DNA from: a virus
Length of the DNA: 45,533 nucleotides
Reading direction: 5' to 3' (one strand)
Virus record (IMG/VR): IMGVR_UViG_3300042863_000526
Location: 1-45,533 of that record
This document shows, piece by piece, positions 1-8,726 of this stretch. Position 1 is the stretch's first letter. Each line of letters begins with the position of its first letter. The translations under genes were made by a program, and so were the position numbers. The notes under the pieces are model-generated. The model ran no database searches and had not been told where the DNA came from. It saw nothing but the letters and a program-made list of their open reading frames with translations.

Positions 1-2
1 TC

Positions 3-461
3 TATTATTTCTTATGGGAGGAAGGGTCATGGGATGATCGTACTGCACCACGTAAATTAACAGAAGAAGCACAGTATTTCCCAGGCACTGTTAAATGGGT
101 TGAAGATATGATTGCAAATAATATCTTTGAACACATAGGTCGTGTTATATTCTTTCACTGTGAAGCAGACGGGATACCCTTTGAGCATAGAGATTTAGAT
201 GCTAAGAACGGAATTAATAATCATGGTCCGCATCGTAACGAATTCATACATATACGTCCTAATACTAAAAAAGCCTTTTACATATGGGATCCTGAACTTA
301 AGAACAAAATCTATTTAAATACAAGAGCCGCATGGTGGAATGACAACGACTGGCACGGTGGAGAAAAGATAATGGAACAGAGTTATAGCTTACGCATTGA
401 TGGTAAGTTTACTGATGATTTCAGAAAGAAACTAGGAATTGATCATTTGGAGACTTATTAA
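3..461 (+). CDS. Fe(II)/2OG oxygenase-like protein, 5' end outside the window
   Basis: The reading frame is open from base 3, so the N-terminus lies upstream of the window. The visible part looks like the C-terminal half of a double-stranded beta-helix oxygenase: an H-x-D motif (EHRDLD), then WHGG and an arginine in YSLRIDG, which match the usual distal metal histidine and the 2-oxoglutarate-binding arginine. It is followed by two more oxygenase-like genes; its stop overlaps the next start by one base (TAATG), so the three are probably co-translated. The substrate is unknown. The oxygenase call is inferred from the spacing of the H-x-D, H and R residues. Confidence 0.6.
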   Translation, partial: YYFLWEEGSWDDRTAPRKLTEEAQYFPGTVKWVEDMIANNIFEHIGRVIFFHCEADGIPFEHRDLDAKNGINNHGPHRNEFIHIRPNTKKAFYIWDPELKNKIYLNTRAAWWNDNDWHGGEKIMEQSYSLRIDGKFTDDFRKKLGIDHLETY

Positions 462-961
462 TGATTTACATAGGAAACTATTCACATTGGATAAAAGATG
501 AATGGATAGAATATCTATGCAATAACAACGGGACTCTTAGACCAAAAACTGCTAACGAGAACCCAGATAGTCAAGAGTTTAGAATAGCTACTGCTGCCGG
601 GTATGATTTATCTAAAACATATTGGCATCATTATACTAACACTAATAATACTTTTCCTTTGCAGTTAGAACTTCCCTTTGCCAATAATCATTCTCATATA
701 TGGTGGTTTATTAAAATGACTCCTGGACAGTTCATGCCCATGCATAAAGATCCGCACGCCGTTGAAGAACAAGATGTTAAACGATATTGGATGGCCCTAC
801 AAGATTATGAAGAAGGTCATATACATATTAACAATAGACATTTTTTATCTGATTATAAAAAGGGAGATTTATGGATGTATGATGACCCTATGTCTATACA
901 CGGTGCTTGTAATATCGGATATTCTCCTAGACTAGTTTTCAACTTTAGTACATACAAATAG
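461..961 (+). CDS. Fe(II)/2OG-dependent oxygenase-like protein
   Basis: A 166-aa protein with a full facial-triad pattern: H95-x-D97 in MPMHKDPH, distal H147 in SIHGACNIG and R157 in YSPR ten residues later, the usual 2OG-binding position. This fits the prolyl-hydroxylase or aspartyl/asparaginyl-hydroxylase type of jelly-roll oxygenase, which hydroxylates a substrate using O2 and 2-oxoglutarate. The next gene is a paralogue: both begin with an IGNY motif, and the metal-binding residues have the same spacing. Translation is probably coupled to the upstream gene through TAATG. The substrate cannot be read from the sequence. Confidence 0.75.
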   Translation: MIYIGNYSHWIKDEWIEYLCNNNGTLRPKTANENPDSQEFRIATAAGYDLSKTYWHHYTNTNNTFPLQLELPFANNHSHIWWFIKMTPGQFMPMHKDPHAVEEQDVKRYWMALQDYEEGHIHINNRHFLSDYKKGDLWMYDDPMSIHGACNIGYSPRLVFNFSTYK

Positions 962-963
962 CT

Positions 964-1488
964 ATGAAATATATAGGAAACTACAAGTCTTGGATTGAAG
1001 AACAAGAGATTATGAAACACCTTACTAATTGTCAAGGTGATCGTACTCCGGTATGGCAACCTGATCGTTGGAGCGGGAATCCAACATTAGAAAAATTTAA
1101 AGAAATGGCTCGTTCAGGCTACTCAAACAACAATTTTTTCTTTCACCAAATGAATCCAAAATCTGAAGAAATGCAGAATTTTAAATTTACATTACCAAAA
1201 ACTCCTGATAATCGTAGTAAAGTAAATTGGTGGTTTGTAATGTTATATCCGGGCGAGTTTCAAGCTATGCACATAGATCCGCAATTGACTGAAGTTAAAA
1301 ATTTTGTACGTTATACAATGTTTTTACAAAATTGGGAACCAGGGCATATATTTGTATGGGATGACAAATACATATCTAATTATAAAGCCGGAGACATGTA
1401 CGAATGGAATGATCCTATGACTGTACACGGCCCTGCTAATATAGGATATAATACACGGTATACCTTACAGATTACAATGTACGATTGA
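964..1488 (+). CDS. Fe(II)/2OG-dependent oxygenase-like protein, paralogue of the preceding gene
   Basis: A 174-aa paralogue of the preceding protein. H103-x-D105 (AMHIDP), H155 (TVHGPANIG) and R165 (NTR) align one to one with H95, D97, H147 and R157 of its neighbour. The start lies two bases after the previous stop. The last 17 bases overlap the 3' end of the convergent radical-SAM gene on the other strand, so no terminator fits between the two operons. Tandem duplication followed by divergence is the simplest origin. The substrate is unknown. Confidence 0.75.
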   Translation: MKYIGNYKSWIEEQEIMKHLTNCQGDRTPVWQPDRWSGNPTLEKFKEMARSGYSNNNFFFHQMNPKSEEMQNFKFTLPKTPDNRSKVNWWFVMLYPGEFQAMHIDPQLTEVKNFVRYTMFLQNWEPGHIFVWDDKYISNYKAGDMYEWNDPMTVHGPANIGYNTRYTLQITMYD

Positions 1489-2563
1489 GTTGCTCGCTGA
1501 TTTTAATAAACGGACCGTTATTGCCGCAAAGTATTTTACAAGTTGATGATGAGTTATCATCCCATTTATGGCGGATTAATTTTTGCCAAACATCAGTTCT
1601 CATAATATTTTTAATAGAATGTTTTTTTGAGTCTAATGCATCCAGTCCGCCAAGTTCTTGAATAATAGAAAAAACTTCTAGTTGAACTTCTCTAGCAATA
1701 CTAGTAATACTAGTTTCATCTATAATACCGTACTTACGATACAGTTCAACATCGTAATTAGCATACAAAAAAGACCCTATTAAACAGCACGGCATTAGAT
1801 AACCGTTAGCATCTATATAAAGTTCTTTAGAGTCAACCGCAAAACAACTGATATCAGTTTTCCATTCTTTATAATTTTTTAAATCTAAGAACTCTACTGG
1901 TTTAATATCACTGTTGATAGGAGGTTCTATATAGTAATTGATAGCCCCTTTTCTATCAAGTACTGGAAATTTTTTACCAAATCTTTTACTATCTTTTGTA
2001 GAAAATTTTGAAAATCCTAGTTTAGATGATATGTTTCTTGCCTCATCCACTTGATGCTCATTATGTTTAAACCTTATAAAAATCCATTCTGCATTGCCGC
2101 CGCCGTCTATAAAGGCTTTAGCATTTTTTATGATGGTATTATAGTTAGTTCCAATTCGATAAAGACTATGAGTATCCACTAGTCCGTCTAAAGCAAATAC
2201 TACTCTATGGTTCTTTGGTAATGCAACAGCTAAAGATTTCCACCATTGCGTAGTTTGTGCCGAACCATTCGTATTAATCACAATTTCTAAACTAGATTTT
2301 TTTGCACTGATATATCGGCACATTTCTAATAAATCAGAGTTGATAATAGGATCACCGTAATCGCCACAGAAATTAATGCAAGATACTTGATTTAAAACTT
2401 CGTCAGTAAACGTATTCTGAAACCTCTCTAGTGTCCAATCTGTTAAAACTAAGTTAGGGTTATCAATTCCGCTGTGTATGTTTCTAAGACACATGGGACA
2501 ACTAGCTTGACACCGATTAGTGATTTCAATTTGTACAGTATGCAGTAGTTCAAAGGAAAACAT
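1472..2563 (-). CDS. Radical SAM protein with SPASM-like C-terminal cysteines
   Basis: A 363-aa protein with the radical-SAM cluster motif CX3CX2C at C18, C22 and C25 (CQASCPMC). FCGDYGDP near residue 65 stands in place of the usual GGEP, and VINTNG follows near residue 95. C-terminal cysteines at 240, 259, 260, 343 and 347 could hold an auxiliary FeS cluster as in SPASM/twitch enzymes, which modify peptides, proteins or sugars by 5'-deoxyadenosyl radical chemistry. It is a close paralogue of the gene at 13439-14422, with the same cysteine positions and a shared IGT(N/D)..IIKN segment. It is the last gene of the minus-strand operon that starts at 5949; its ATG directly follows the upstream stop. 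Confidence 0.85.
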   Translation of the reverse strand: MFSFELLHTVQIEITNRCQASCPMCLRNIHSGIDNPNLVLTDWTLERFQNTFTDEVLNQVSCINFCGDYGDPIINSDLLEMCRYISAKKSSLEIVINTNGSAQTTQWWKSLAVALPKNHRVVFALDGLVDTHSLYRIGTNYNTIIKNAKAFIDGGGNAEWIFIRFKHNEHQVDEARNISSKLGFSKFSTKDSKRFGKKFPVLDRKGAINYYIEPPINSDIKPVEFLDLKNYKEWKTDISCFAVDSKELYIDANGYLMPCCLIGSFLYANYDVELYRKYGIIDETSITSIAREVQLEVFSIIQELGGLDALDSKKHSIKNIMRTDVWQKLIRHKWDDNSSSTCKILCGNNGPFIKISEQLNRTL

Positions 2564-3055
2564 TTAATATCCTATAACATGAAACATATACTTGTTTGTT
2601 AGGCCACCATTGATTCCATTATGCCAGTCTTTGTGATTACCCCATTTAAGTATTGTGCCCTGAGGTTTATTGTAGAAATATTCTTTACCTAGTATAAACA
2701 AATGTCCAACCGTTGGTTCACTAATAAAAATAGAATAGCGTTTTAATAATCCATGTTTTAAATATTCTTGCTCGTTATCATCTATATCATAATGATAACC
2801 AGTCATGTAGCCAGGTTCTACACAACTAATCCAACTACGCAACACAATAACACCTACTTGCTTAGATATTTCTTTTTCAAGATCCGCAGTCTCATAATAG
2901 TTTGTCCACCTAACACCATCAGTGTTAAAGTTATTATCCTTCCATAACTTTAACATTTCTGCATATTCTGGATTGTTTATGTTCCAACGTGCAGAATCAA
3001 CAGTAACAACCTTACCGTTTACCAAGTTACTGATAACTGTATTCCAATTAATCAT
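2564..3055 (-). CDS. Fe(II)/2OG oxygenase-like protein
   Basis: From the ATG at 3055 the protein has 163 aa. It shows H88-x-D90 (GYHYDID) and a distal H145 (DWHNGINGG). The position usually held by the 2OG-binding arginine is a lysine (NKYMFHV), which makes activity less certain. An in-frame ATG at 3082 is also possible, but the internal start overlaps the upstream stop by only eight bases, matching the compact style of this operon, and GAAGAAG lies upstream as a ribosome-binding site. It sits between a radical-SAM gene and a kinase-like gene. Confidence 0.65.
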   Translation of the reverse strand: MINWNTVISNLVNGKVVTVDSARWNINNPEYAEMLKLWKDNNFNTDGVRWTNYYETADLEKEISKQVGVIVLRSWISCVEPGYMTGYHYDIDDNEQEYLKHGLLKRYSIFISEPTVGHLFILGKEYFYNKPQGTILKWGNHKDWHNGINGGLTNKYMFHVIGY

Positions 3056-3743
3056 TATAGACTTCTTCGAATATGTCAGCAAACACAGTATTACCCCAAC
3101 CTTTTCCTTGTAGATGTTTTGTTACAGTAATTTCAAAAAACTTTTTAAAATCAATAAAACCTTTTTCATCAGTTGATTGATCAAAACGATAGGAACCGTC
3201 CTTGCCTATAATACCTTCAATTATTTTTCTTTCTATAAATCTTTCTTCATAGGGAATAACAGCATAGTGGTCTATAGTTTTTAGTTGACCGTCTTTTGAA
3301 ATAAAGAAACAATTTGGGTACAGTGATGTTTTCCAGAAGTTATTTGCCTTTGTGGAAATAAAAAAGTCTTTCATCTGTTTCTTCCAAGTCGGAACTTCTG
3401 TGTCTAAGTCTCTACCCGGAGTATACAACACTTGCGATAATGTTTCTTTGTTCCATTCCATAAAGATTTTTCTATGGTTATAGTCTACATCATAAAGTAT
3501 CGGAGTAGTTGTGAGATGCGATAATTGTTTTAAAAATTTAGCATCTCTGTTAAAAAACCATTCTATTAAATCTTCTGCTACTATTACTGTTTCTTCAGGT
3601 CTGTAATCTGCGTCAATACAATAGTGAGCACACATTATTGTTTGCTCTGGATTAATTCTAGGAGTGTATAATAAATTTGACGGATATCTATCTCCGTTGG
3701 GATTTAGCTTATGATAATATCCCCAACTGCTTATATCTGTCAT
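3048..3743 (-). CDS. Kinase-like phosphotransferase-fold protein (divergent)
   Basis: A 231-aa protein without an obvious family. One stretch, LYPNCFFISKDGQLKTIDH, looks like the catalytic and metal-binding segment of aminoglycoside-phosphotransferase or kinase-like proteins (HPxN, DG, then hD). An upstream IFMEWNKETLSQVL resembles a kinase hinge. The catalytic aspartate before the PxN is not evident, so it may be inactive or act on an unusual substrate. The ATG overlaps the stop of the upstream cobalamin-type radical-SAM gene by four bases (ATGA). Treat the kinase call as a lead only. Confidence 0.45.
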   Translation of the reverse strand: MTDISSWGYYHKLNPNGDRYPSNLLYTPRINPEQTIMCAHYCIDADYRPEETVIVAEDLIEWFFNRDAKFLKQLSHLTTTPILYDVDYNHRKIFMEWNKETLSQVLYTPGRDLDTEVPTWKKQMKDFFISTKANNFWKTSLYPNCFFISKDGQLKTIDHYAVIPYEERFIERKIIEGIIGKDGSYRFDQSTDEKGFIDFKKFFEITVTKHLQGKGWGNTVFADIFEEVYND

Positions 3744-5287
3744 AGTTTACTCCAACTTAGTTTTTTATTAATATAACTTTGCACCTGATCTTTAAACTTT
3801 TGATCTGCTGAGTTTATATCTGATACTTTGTAGTCGTAAATATGTTCGTATACATTGGTTTCATAATATGCAAACAGTCTATCCGATAAGAATGGATTAC
3901 AACCTTTACGTCCAATAAAACCACCGGTCCTAGAATAAAATTCCTGCACTAAAGATTCTGCTTGGTACCAATCCATAGTATGATGTTTCCAAATAACAAT
4001 GTCATTTCTAGTACTTCCAACGCCACCGCCTCGGGGTGTCGTAGATTTAAATACTACGTGACCGCTACTATCTTTAAAAACTTCGTAGCCTGGATTTTGT
4101 CTAGCTTCTAATTTAATTAATCCGTTACTTACTAGTTCTTTAGTAAACTTACTTTGATTAGTTAGTGATTCATCGTAATCAGGAACTTCAAGTATATGTG
4201 CGCTAGCACTTTGTCTAACCCATTTGGTGTTCAACCATTCTAATGAATTGTTCCAAGACTCTACGCTTTCGCCGGGTATTCCACAAATCATCTGTATATT
4301 TGCTCTATAACGTCTATGTGCATGAATATCCGTATATGCTTGGAAGTCTAATAAGCCTTCTCGCAACTTATCAGGATCCATACCCTTGCGTACAAGTTTA
4401 CCAGCTTCATGATTAAACGTTTCAATGCCCATGCTGTGTCCAAGGAAGCCTAATCTAATGTAAGTATCCCAATATGCCTTGTGTTTAACAACCAAGTCTC
4501 CGCGGGCAAATCCGCATATCCAGGGGTTGTAATTTAGTTCGTCTACCGCGTCAGCATACTTTTGTAATTTTTCAGGACGGTCGTTAAATGTCTCGTCCAT
4601 AACACGCCAATTTTTAATGCCCCACTTTTCAAACCCAGTTTGCATTTGAAGTTTAAATTGTTCTTTACTAACACTAACGTCCTTAGCTTGTCCTATGATA
4701 GGAAAGTTACAGTAAGAGCAACTGAACATACAACCACGTGCTGTTTCAATCTGAGGACATTCGTATGGCATCATAAAGTCACGTGCTTCATAGTCCACTA
4801 GGTAGCTGTCTAAGGGTGCCGACGGATAGTGATATAGTCCTCTAATAACTTTCTTACTACCAAAGTATGCTGGATCGGTTAATAAAGGTGCACCTAATGT
4901 TCCGATAAGATGCTGACACAAGGCTAATATAGCATTCTCACCATAGCTATCTACCCAATAGTCTACCCCTTCTGCCGGAGTTACTAATGCGTTATTGCCA
5001 CCGACCACTACGGGTATAGTAGGATATGTTAGTTTAAGCCATGCAATGAATTCGTTTAAGTATGGACTCCATGGATTTAAAAATGCTGTGCCAAAACAAA
5101 ACATAACTGTTTTGTTTGATGTGCGTGAACGTACTAATTCTTGTAGTTCTTCTAATTGCCAGAAAGCCGTAAAGTCTATAACTTCTGCATCCCAATCGTG
5201 CATTCTTAGAAACGTAGCTATTCGATGCGACCAGAGTGTGCGCTCCCAACGTTTTCCTGTTAGTGAAAAGAATAATACATGGTTCAT
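3740..5287 (-). CDS. Cobalamin-type (B12-binding-like) radical SAM protein
   Basis: A 515-aa protein in the size range of B12-dependent radical-SAM enzymes. About 170 N-terminal residues form a Rossmann-like region with VVVGG near residue 93. The cluster motif C186-x3-C190-x2-C193 (CMFSCSYCNFP) follows, then a DETF motif. The usual cobalamin-ligand motif DxHxxG is not visible, so B12 would be bound without a protein histidine, if at all. Members of this class often methylate unactivated carbons. It is a paralogue of 21092-22609, with cysteines at exactly the same positions and a shared SHRIATFLR. Its start overlaps the upstream oxygenase gene by four bases. Confidence 0.85.
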   Translation of the reverse strand: MNHVLFFSLTGKRWERTLWSHRIATFLRMHDWDAEVIDFTAFWQLEELQELVRSRTSNKTVMFCFGTAFLNPWSPYLNEFIAWLKLTYPTIPVVVGGNNALVTPAEGVDYWVDSYGENAILALCQHLIGTLGAPLLTDPAYFGSKKVIRGLYHYPSAPLDSYLVDYEARDFMMPYECPQIETARGCMFSCSYCNFPIIGQAKDVSVSKEQFKLQMQTGFEKWGIKNWRVMDETFNDRPEKLQKYADAVDELNYNPWICGFARGDLVVKHKAYWDTYIRLGFLGHSMGIETFNHEAGKLVRKGMDPDKLREGLLDFQAYTDIHAHRRYRANIQMICGIPGESVESWNNSLEWLNTKWVRQSASAHILEVPDYDESLTNQSKFTKELVSNGLIKLEARQNPGYEVFKDSSGHVVFKSTTPRGGGVGSTRNDIVIWKHHTMDWYQAESLVQEFYSRTGGFIGRKGCNPFLSDRLFAYYETNVYEHIYDYKVSDINSADQKFKDQVQSYINKKLSWSKL

Positions 5288-5949
5288 ATGATCTTAAATT
5301 CGTTTGGTAACATACGTTTGAATGAATCTATTTTATCTTGTTCAATATTAAATTTTATTGAAATAGGAGAATGATCAAAATTGTTTATAAAACCTAACTT
5401 GTTAGCTTCATTGAACCAGGGGCTTAATGTGTTGTCAAATATAAATCTAGCATCATCAGTATTTTCTATTGTGGTAGACAACGATACTTTTATTGGATTT
5501 TTTAATTTGTTATTTTTTAATAATTTTCTAACTACTAACTGTACTCTAGGACGTCTACCAAAATTAGTAGCGGTGTGTAAAAGGCCTGCATCCATGTCGT
5601 ACCAAATACCGTCTTGTTCTAACCGGAACATTTGTTCTCTAACTAAATCCATAAGATAGCATGCCTCACCTAGTATGTTAAGATGATATCGATCATCAAT
5701 ATCTGCATGGGTTTGATAACAATGGGCCGGATCTAGAATAATAATTCTAGCCTCACCTTTGCTTATAGGTAATGAGTCATATAATTTTTCCCAAACAGTA
5801 CCTTTATATTCGTCTTTTAAAAGCCAAGGATCATAGAAAAAATTACCAGTAGGTTGATTAATAATAGTTTTCATTTTACCTACAGGCAATTGGCTACGTG
5901 CCTCTTGAAACAATGATGTATTGACTGTATAGTTAGTTGGGGATAACAT
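5284..5949 (-). CDS. Aspartyl/asparaginyl-hydroxylase-like 2OG oxygenase
   Basis: A 221-aa protein with H81-x-D83 (THADIDDRYHLN), H125 in HTATNFG and R135 in RPR. The HxD...H...NFG...R pattern is close to aspartyl/asparaginyl beta-hydroxylase-like enzymes. It is the first gene of the minus-strand operon 5949-1472. The start ATG at 5949 lies five bases after a perfect TATAAATA box on the minus strand (5955-5962), so the transcript is predicted to begin at or next to the start codon, leaderless. The substrate is unknown; the next gene downstream is a cobalamin-type radical-SAM enzyme. Confidence 0.7.
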   Translation of the reverse strand: MLSPTNYTVNTSLFQEARSQLPVGKMKTIINQPTGNFFYDPWLLKDEYKGTVWEKLYDSLPISKGEARIIILDPAHCYQTHADIDDRYHLNILGEACYLMDLVREQMFRLEQDGIWYDMDAGLLHTATNFGRRPRVQLVVRKLLKNNKLKNPIKVSLSTTIENTDDARFIFDNTLSPWFNEANKLGFINNFDHSPISIKFNIEQDKIDSFKRMLPNEFKII

Positions 5950-5954
5950 AAGAA

Positions 5955-5962
5955 TATTTATA
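5955..5962 (-). promoter_or_regulatory. T4-late-like promoter box TATAAATA
   Basis: A perfect match to the T4 late -10 element, five bases before the ATG at 5949. With T4 geometry (box at about -13 to -6) the start codon falls at +1. Confidence 0.6.
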
Positions 5963-5976
5963 TGCTACTATTATTC

Positions 5977-5984
5977 ACTAAATA
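5977..5984 (+). promoter_or_regulatory. T4-late-like promoter box (ACTAAATA)
   Basis: An imperfect box four bases before the ATG at 5989, diverging from the minus-strand box at 5955-5962. Together they form a divergent late promoter. Confidence 0.4.
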
Positions 5985-5988
5985 TTTC

Positions 5989-6690
5989 ATGCGGATACCA
6001 TTTGATCATAATTGGAAAAATATTGCAATTAGTGTAAGCGGCGGTGCTGATTCAGCGTTGCTAACCTATTTAGTATGCTGTCAAGTAACGTCTCAAACCA
6101 TACATATTATTTCACATAAACGCATGTGGAAGACACGGCCATGGCAAAGCCATGATAGTTTAGCTGTCTATACATGGCTATTAAAAAAATTTCCAAATAT
6201 TAAATTCCATCGACATACTAATTTTATTGCTCCTGATATAGAGTACGGTAACATAGGTGCTAGTATACCCGACGAATATAATAAATTTGTCAGTGGGGAT
6301 AATATACAACAAAGAGCCTATGCAGAATATATTTGTTTTGAGTATAGCGTAGATGCATTTTACAACGGGGTGACACGTAATCCTAGATCAGCAGATTTCA
6401 GTGGTATGTGTGAGCGAGATATCGAACCAACAGAAGAAAATAAACATTTATTAGAGATGACACATATGGGCCGAAAGGTGTTTCATCCTTTCAGATTTAC
6501 TGAAAAATCTGTTATTGTTAAAAAATATAAAGAATTAGAGTTGATGGATCTATTTAACATAACACGTAGTTGCGAAGGAGAGTTCGATGGATTAGACTAT
6601 ACGACATACACTCCTGGACAGTATGTGCCAATGTGTGGTGAATGTTTCTGGTGCAAAGAAAGAGAGTGGGCCCTTGAACAATCAAAGTAA
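5989..6690 (+). CDS. QueC-like PP-loop ATPase
   Basis: From the ATG at 5989 the protein has 233 aa. It carries a PP-loop SGGADS at residues 17-22 and, near the C-terminus, a zinc-type cluster: SCEG, then CGECFWCKERE. Both features are typical of QueC/ExsB 7-cyano-7-deazaguanine synthase, which turns carboxy-deazaguanine into preQ0 with ATP and ammonia. An in-frame ATG at 5962 exists, but the internal one lies four bases after a late-type box, as for other genes here. No QueD, QueE or QueF is visible, so it may work on another carboxylate. It starts the plus-strand operon with two radical-SAM genes. Confidence 0.7.
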   Translation: MRIPFDHNWKNIAISVSGGADSALLTYLVCCQVTSQTIHIISHKRMWKTRPWQSHDSLAVYTWLLKKFPNIKFHRHTNFIAPDIEYGNIGASIPDEYNKFVSGDNIQQRAYAEYICFEYSVDAFYNGVTRNPRSADFSGMCERDIEPTEENKHLLEMTHMGRKVFHPFRFTEKSVIVKKYKELELMDLFNITRSCEGEFDGLDYTTYTPGQYVPMCGECFWCKEREWALEQSK

Positions 6691-7927
6691 AACATTTTGT
6701 ATGCACCCTTTTACAGGGCTAGCAACTAGAGAAGATGGTGCTGTTAAAGTCTGCTGTCGTAGTGCGCCTATTGGATTCATACAAAAAAATACATTAGAAG
6801 AAATATGGAACAACGATACCATGCGTCTTGTTCGCAAACAGGTGTTATGTGGAGAACGTCCTGAAGTTTGTAAACCTTGCTTTGACTTGGAAGACCAAGG
6901 TGTTGAAAGTTTACGTCAGCGCCATATCAATGGAGTTATTCCAGAAGCACGTATTAACTTGTATCCTGATACTCCACTACAAGAAATTATGCCGTTTGAG
7001 TTTCCTACAATGGAAATTAAACTTAACAACTTGTGTAATCTAAAATGCCGTATGTGTAATCCGCTTGATAGCACTAACTGGACTGACTGGGATAAAGTAA
7101 CACCTTTTTATAAGAAAGAAAATAACTTCCTAGTACACACTATTACAGAACTTGTGGACAAACCGGGAAAGTACATTGGTGAGTTTGATGACTCTGATAA
7201 CTGGTGGGCTAGTTTTGAAAAATTGCTACCGCACTTTAGACGGGTAGAGTTTGCTGGTGGTGAACCCTTAATGGATCCACAACATTATAAAATTTTAGAT
7301 ATGCTTAAACCTTATAGTAAGAACATTGAAATTAAATATGCTACTAACGGTACGACACTCGGAATCAGTAAAGGAAGAACTATCCATGACTACTGGCCTC
7401 ATTTTAGAAGTGTTGCTGTTAATGTCAGCATTGATGGCATTCACGATGTTTACAATTACATACGTGGTAACAGTGATTTTAATCAAGTTGAAGAAAACAT
7501 TAAAGAAATAAAAAAGATTCCAAATGTAAGTCGTGTAGTTGGGGCATTCACAGCACAAGCCGGAAACATACTACAAGCCGCAGAGTGTATTGATTATTTT
7601 ATTAATACTATGGGTATTGTATTTTACAGTCACCGTGTCAGCTATCCTAACTGTTTGTCGGCACAAGTACTACCACAAGAGTTAAAAGATATAGCAATTG
7701 CACGTTTAGAAGAAGTTAAGTTGCGGGTAGACAGTTGGAATATTGTTAAAAAAAATCCGTTGTTGGGTAAAGTAACTCATCAACAAATACAAGACAACAT
7801 TAATTACATGCAATTCAAAAATCAATTTAATCTATGGCAAGACTTTTTAGATTTCAATTTTGCGTTGGATTCTACCCGTAATCAAAATTTACTGACCGTC
7901 ATACCGGAGTTTAAAGATTATGTTTGA
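6623..7927 (+). CDS. Radical SAM protein with N-terminal twitch-like cysteines
   Basis: Counted from the first ATG, the protein has 434 aa. An N-terminal cysteine set (C26 in TFCMHPF, C44-C45 in KVCC, CKPC near 83) resembles the twitch/SPASM auxiliary cluster, but placed before the catalytic domain. The radical-SAM motif follows at C138, C142 and C145 (CNLKCRMC), with AGGEP at 211-215. The start is uncertain: the ATG at 6623 overlaps the previous gene by 68 bases, while a TTG at 6674 preceded by AAAGAGAG gives a protein that still contains every cysteine. It is a paralogue of 11440-12846. Target unknown. Confidence 0.85.
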   Translation: MCQCVVNVSGAKKESGPLNNQSKTFCMHPFTGLATREDGAVKVCCRSAPIGFIQKNTLEEIWNNDTMRLVRKQVLCGERPEVCKPCFDLEDQGVESLRQRHINGVIPEARINLYPDTPLQEIMPFEFPTMEIKLNNLCNLKCRMCNPLDSTNWTDWDKVTPFYKKENNFLVHTITELVDKPGKYIGEFDDSDNWWASFEKLLPHFRRVEFAGGEPLMDPQHYKILDMLKPYSKNIEIKYATNGTTLGISKGRTIHDYWPHFRSVAVNVSIDGIHDVYNYIRGNSDFNQVEENIKEIKKIPNVSRVVGAFTAQAGNILQAAECIDYFINTMGIVFYSHRVSYPNCLSAQVLPQELKDIAIARLEEVKLRVDSWNIVKKNPLLGKVTHQQIQDNINYMQFKNQFNLWQDFLDFNFALDSTRNQNLLTVIPEFKDYV

Positions 7928-8726
7928 GTTAACCTTAACAAATGGTGTTGACAATTTAGTATTGAATTTTAAATTAAGAGATACTGAGATTGCAAATAAA
8001 TGGTTTGCTGAATTATCTAAAAATTATGAATTATGTGAAACTGACCGATTTAGTAACTGGGGCAACCATAATTTCATCAATCAGTTAAATAATCAAATTG
8101 ATATTATAAATGCATACGATAATATAATAGATAAAAAAGTGTCAGTCTTTACTAACCAAGAAGATTTAAATTATCTACATAAATTTTTTGAAGATTTGCG
8201 GGGTGAAGCAATTGTTAGCACTGAATGGTTTACTAATGCACCCGAGGAAGTAAAAACAGCTTTAGAAAAATTTAATATATTAATACATCAATTAGAATCT
8301 GCGATTAGAACAAAAAATAAACACCCAACAGTAGTAGTAACCTTTAAGGGTGAAACTAGATTAGAATTGTCACAAGATGACATGCAGAATTTTACTTACA
8401 AGTGGGAATCCGGAACTGCATATATAAATTACTGTCATGTAGGAAAAACTGTATTAGATGCGTTTAGAGACAGAGACAACATTACAGAAGCAATTAGACC
8501 ACAGACACATTATTGTGCAGATTTTATAGTTAAATTTGGTCCATCGACTAATCCTATTGTATATTTTTTAAAATCTATTATTATCAATATTTGGTTAAAA
8601 TTTAAAAATTTTAAATTAAAGAATCTAAACATAGGATTGATTCCTGTAGCTGATATTATTACAGAAATAGATAAAGAGACATTACTAAAATTTAATAAGG
8701 TTAAAACAGTCAAATGTTTAAAGTAA
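7920..8726 (+). CDS. Hypothetical protein between two radical SAM genes
   Basis: A 268-aa protein of no recognised family. It begins with a beta-rich stretch (MFELTLTNGVDNLVLNF), has a helical middle with many Asn, Ile and Lys residues, then a second beta-rich part (TVVVTFKGETRLELS). It overlaps the radical-SAM gene on each side (by 8 and 13 bases), so it is probably made with them and could be a partner or substrate-recognition protein. That role is inferred from position only. No signal peptide or membrane segment is evident. Confidence 0.7.
   Translation: MFELTLTNGVDNLVLNFKLRDTEIANKWFAELSKNYELCETDRFSNWGNHNFINQLNNQIDIINAYDNIIDKKVSVFTNQEDLNYLHKFFEDLRGEAIVSTEWFTNAPEEVKTALEKFNILIHQLESAIRTKNKHPTVVVTFKGETRLELSQDDMQNFTYKWESGTAYINYCHVGKTVLDAFRDRDNITEAIRPQTHYCADFIVKFGPSTNPIVYFLKSIIINIWLKFKNFKLKNLNIGLIPVADIITEIDKETLLKFNKVKTVKCLK

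Noticed and set aside
853-1059. Minus-strand frame inside the two oxygenase genes
   Set aside because: Shadow of coding sequence on the other strand; no start context, no features. The same holds for 2922, 4995, 5381, 7295 and similar frames.
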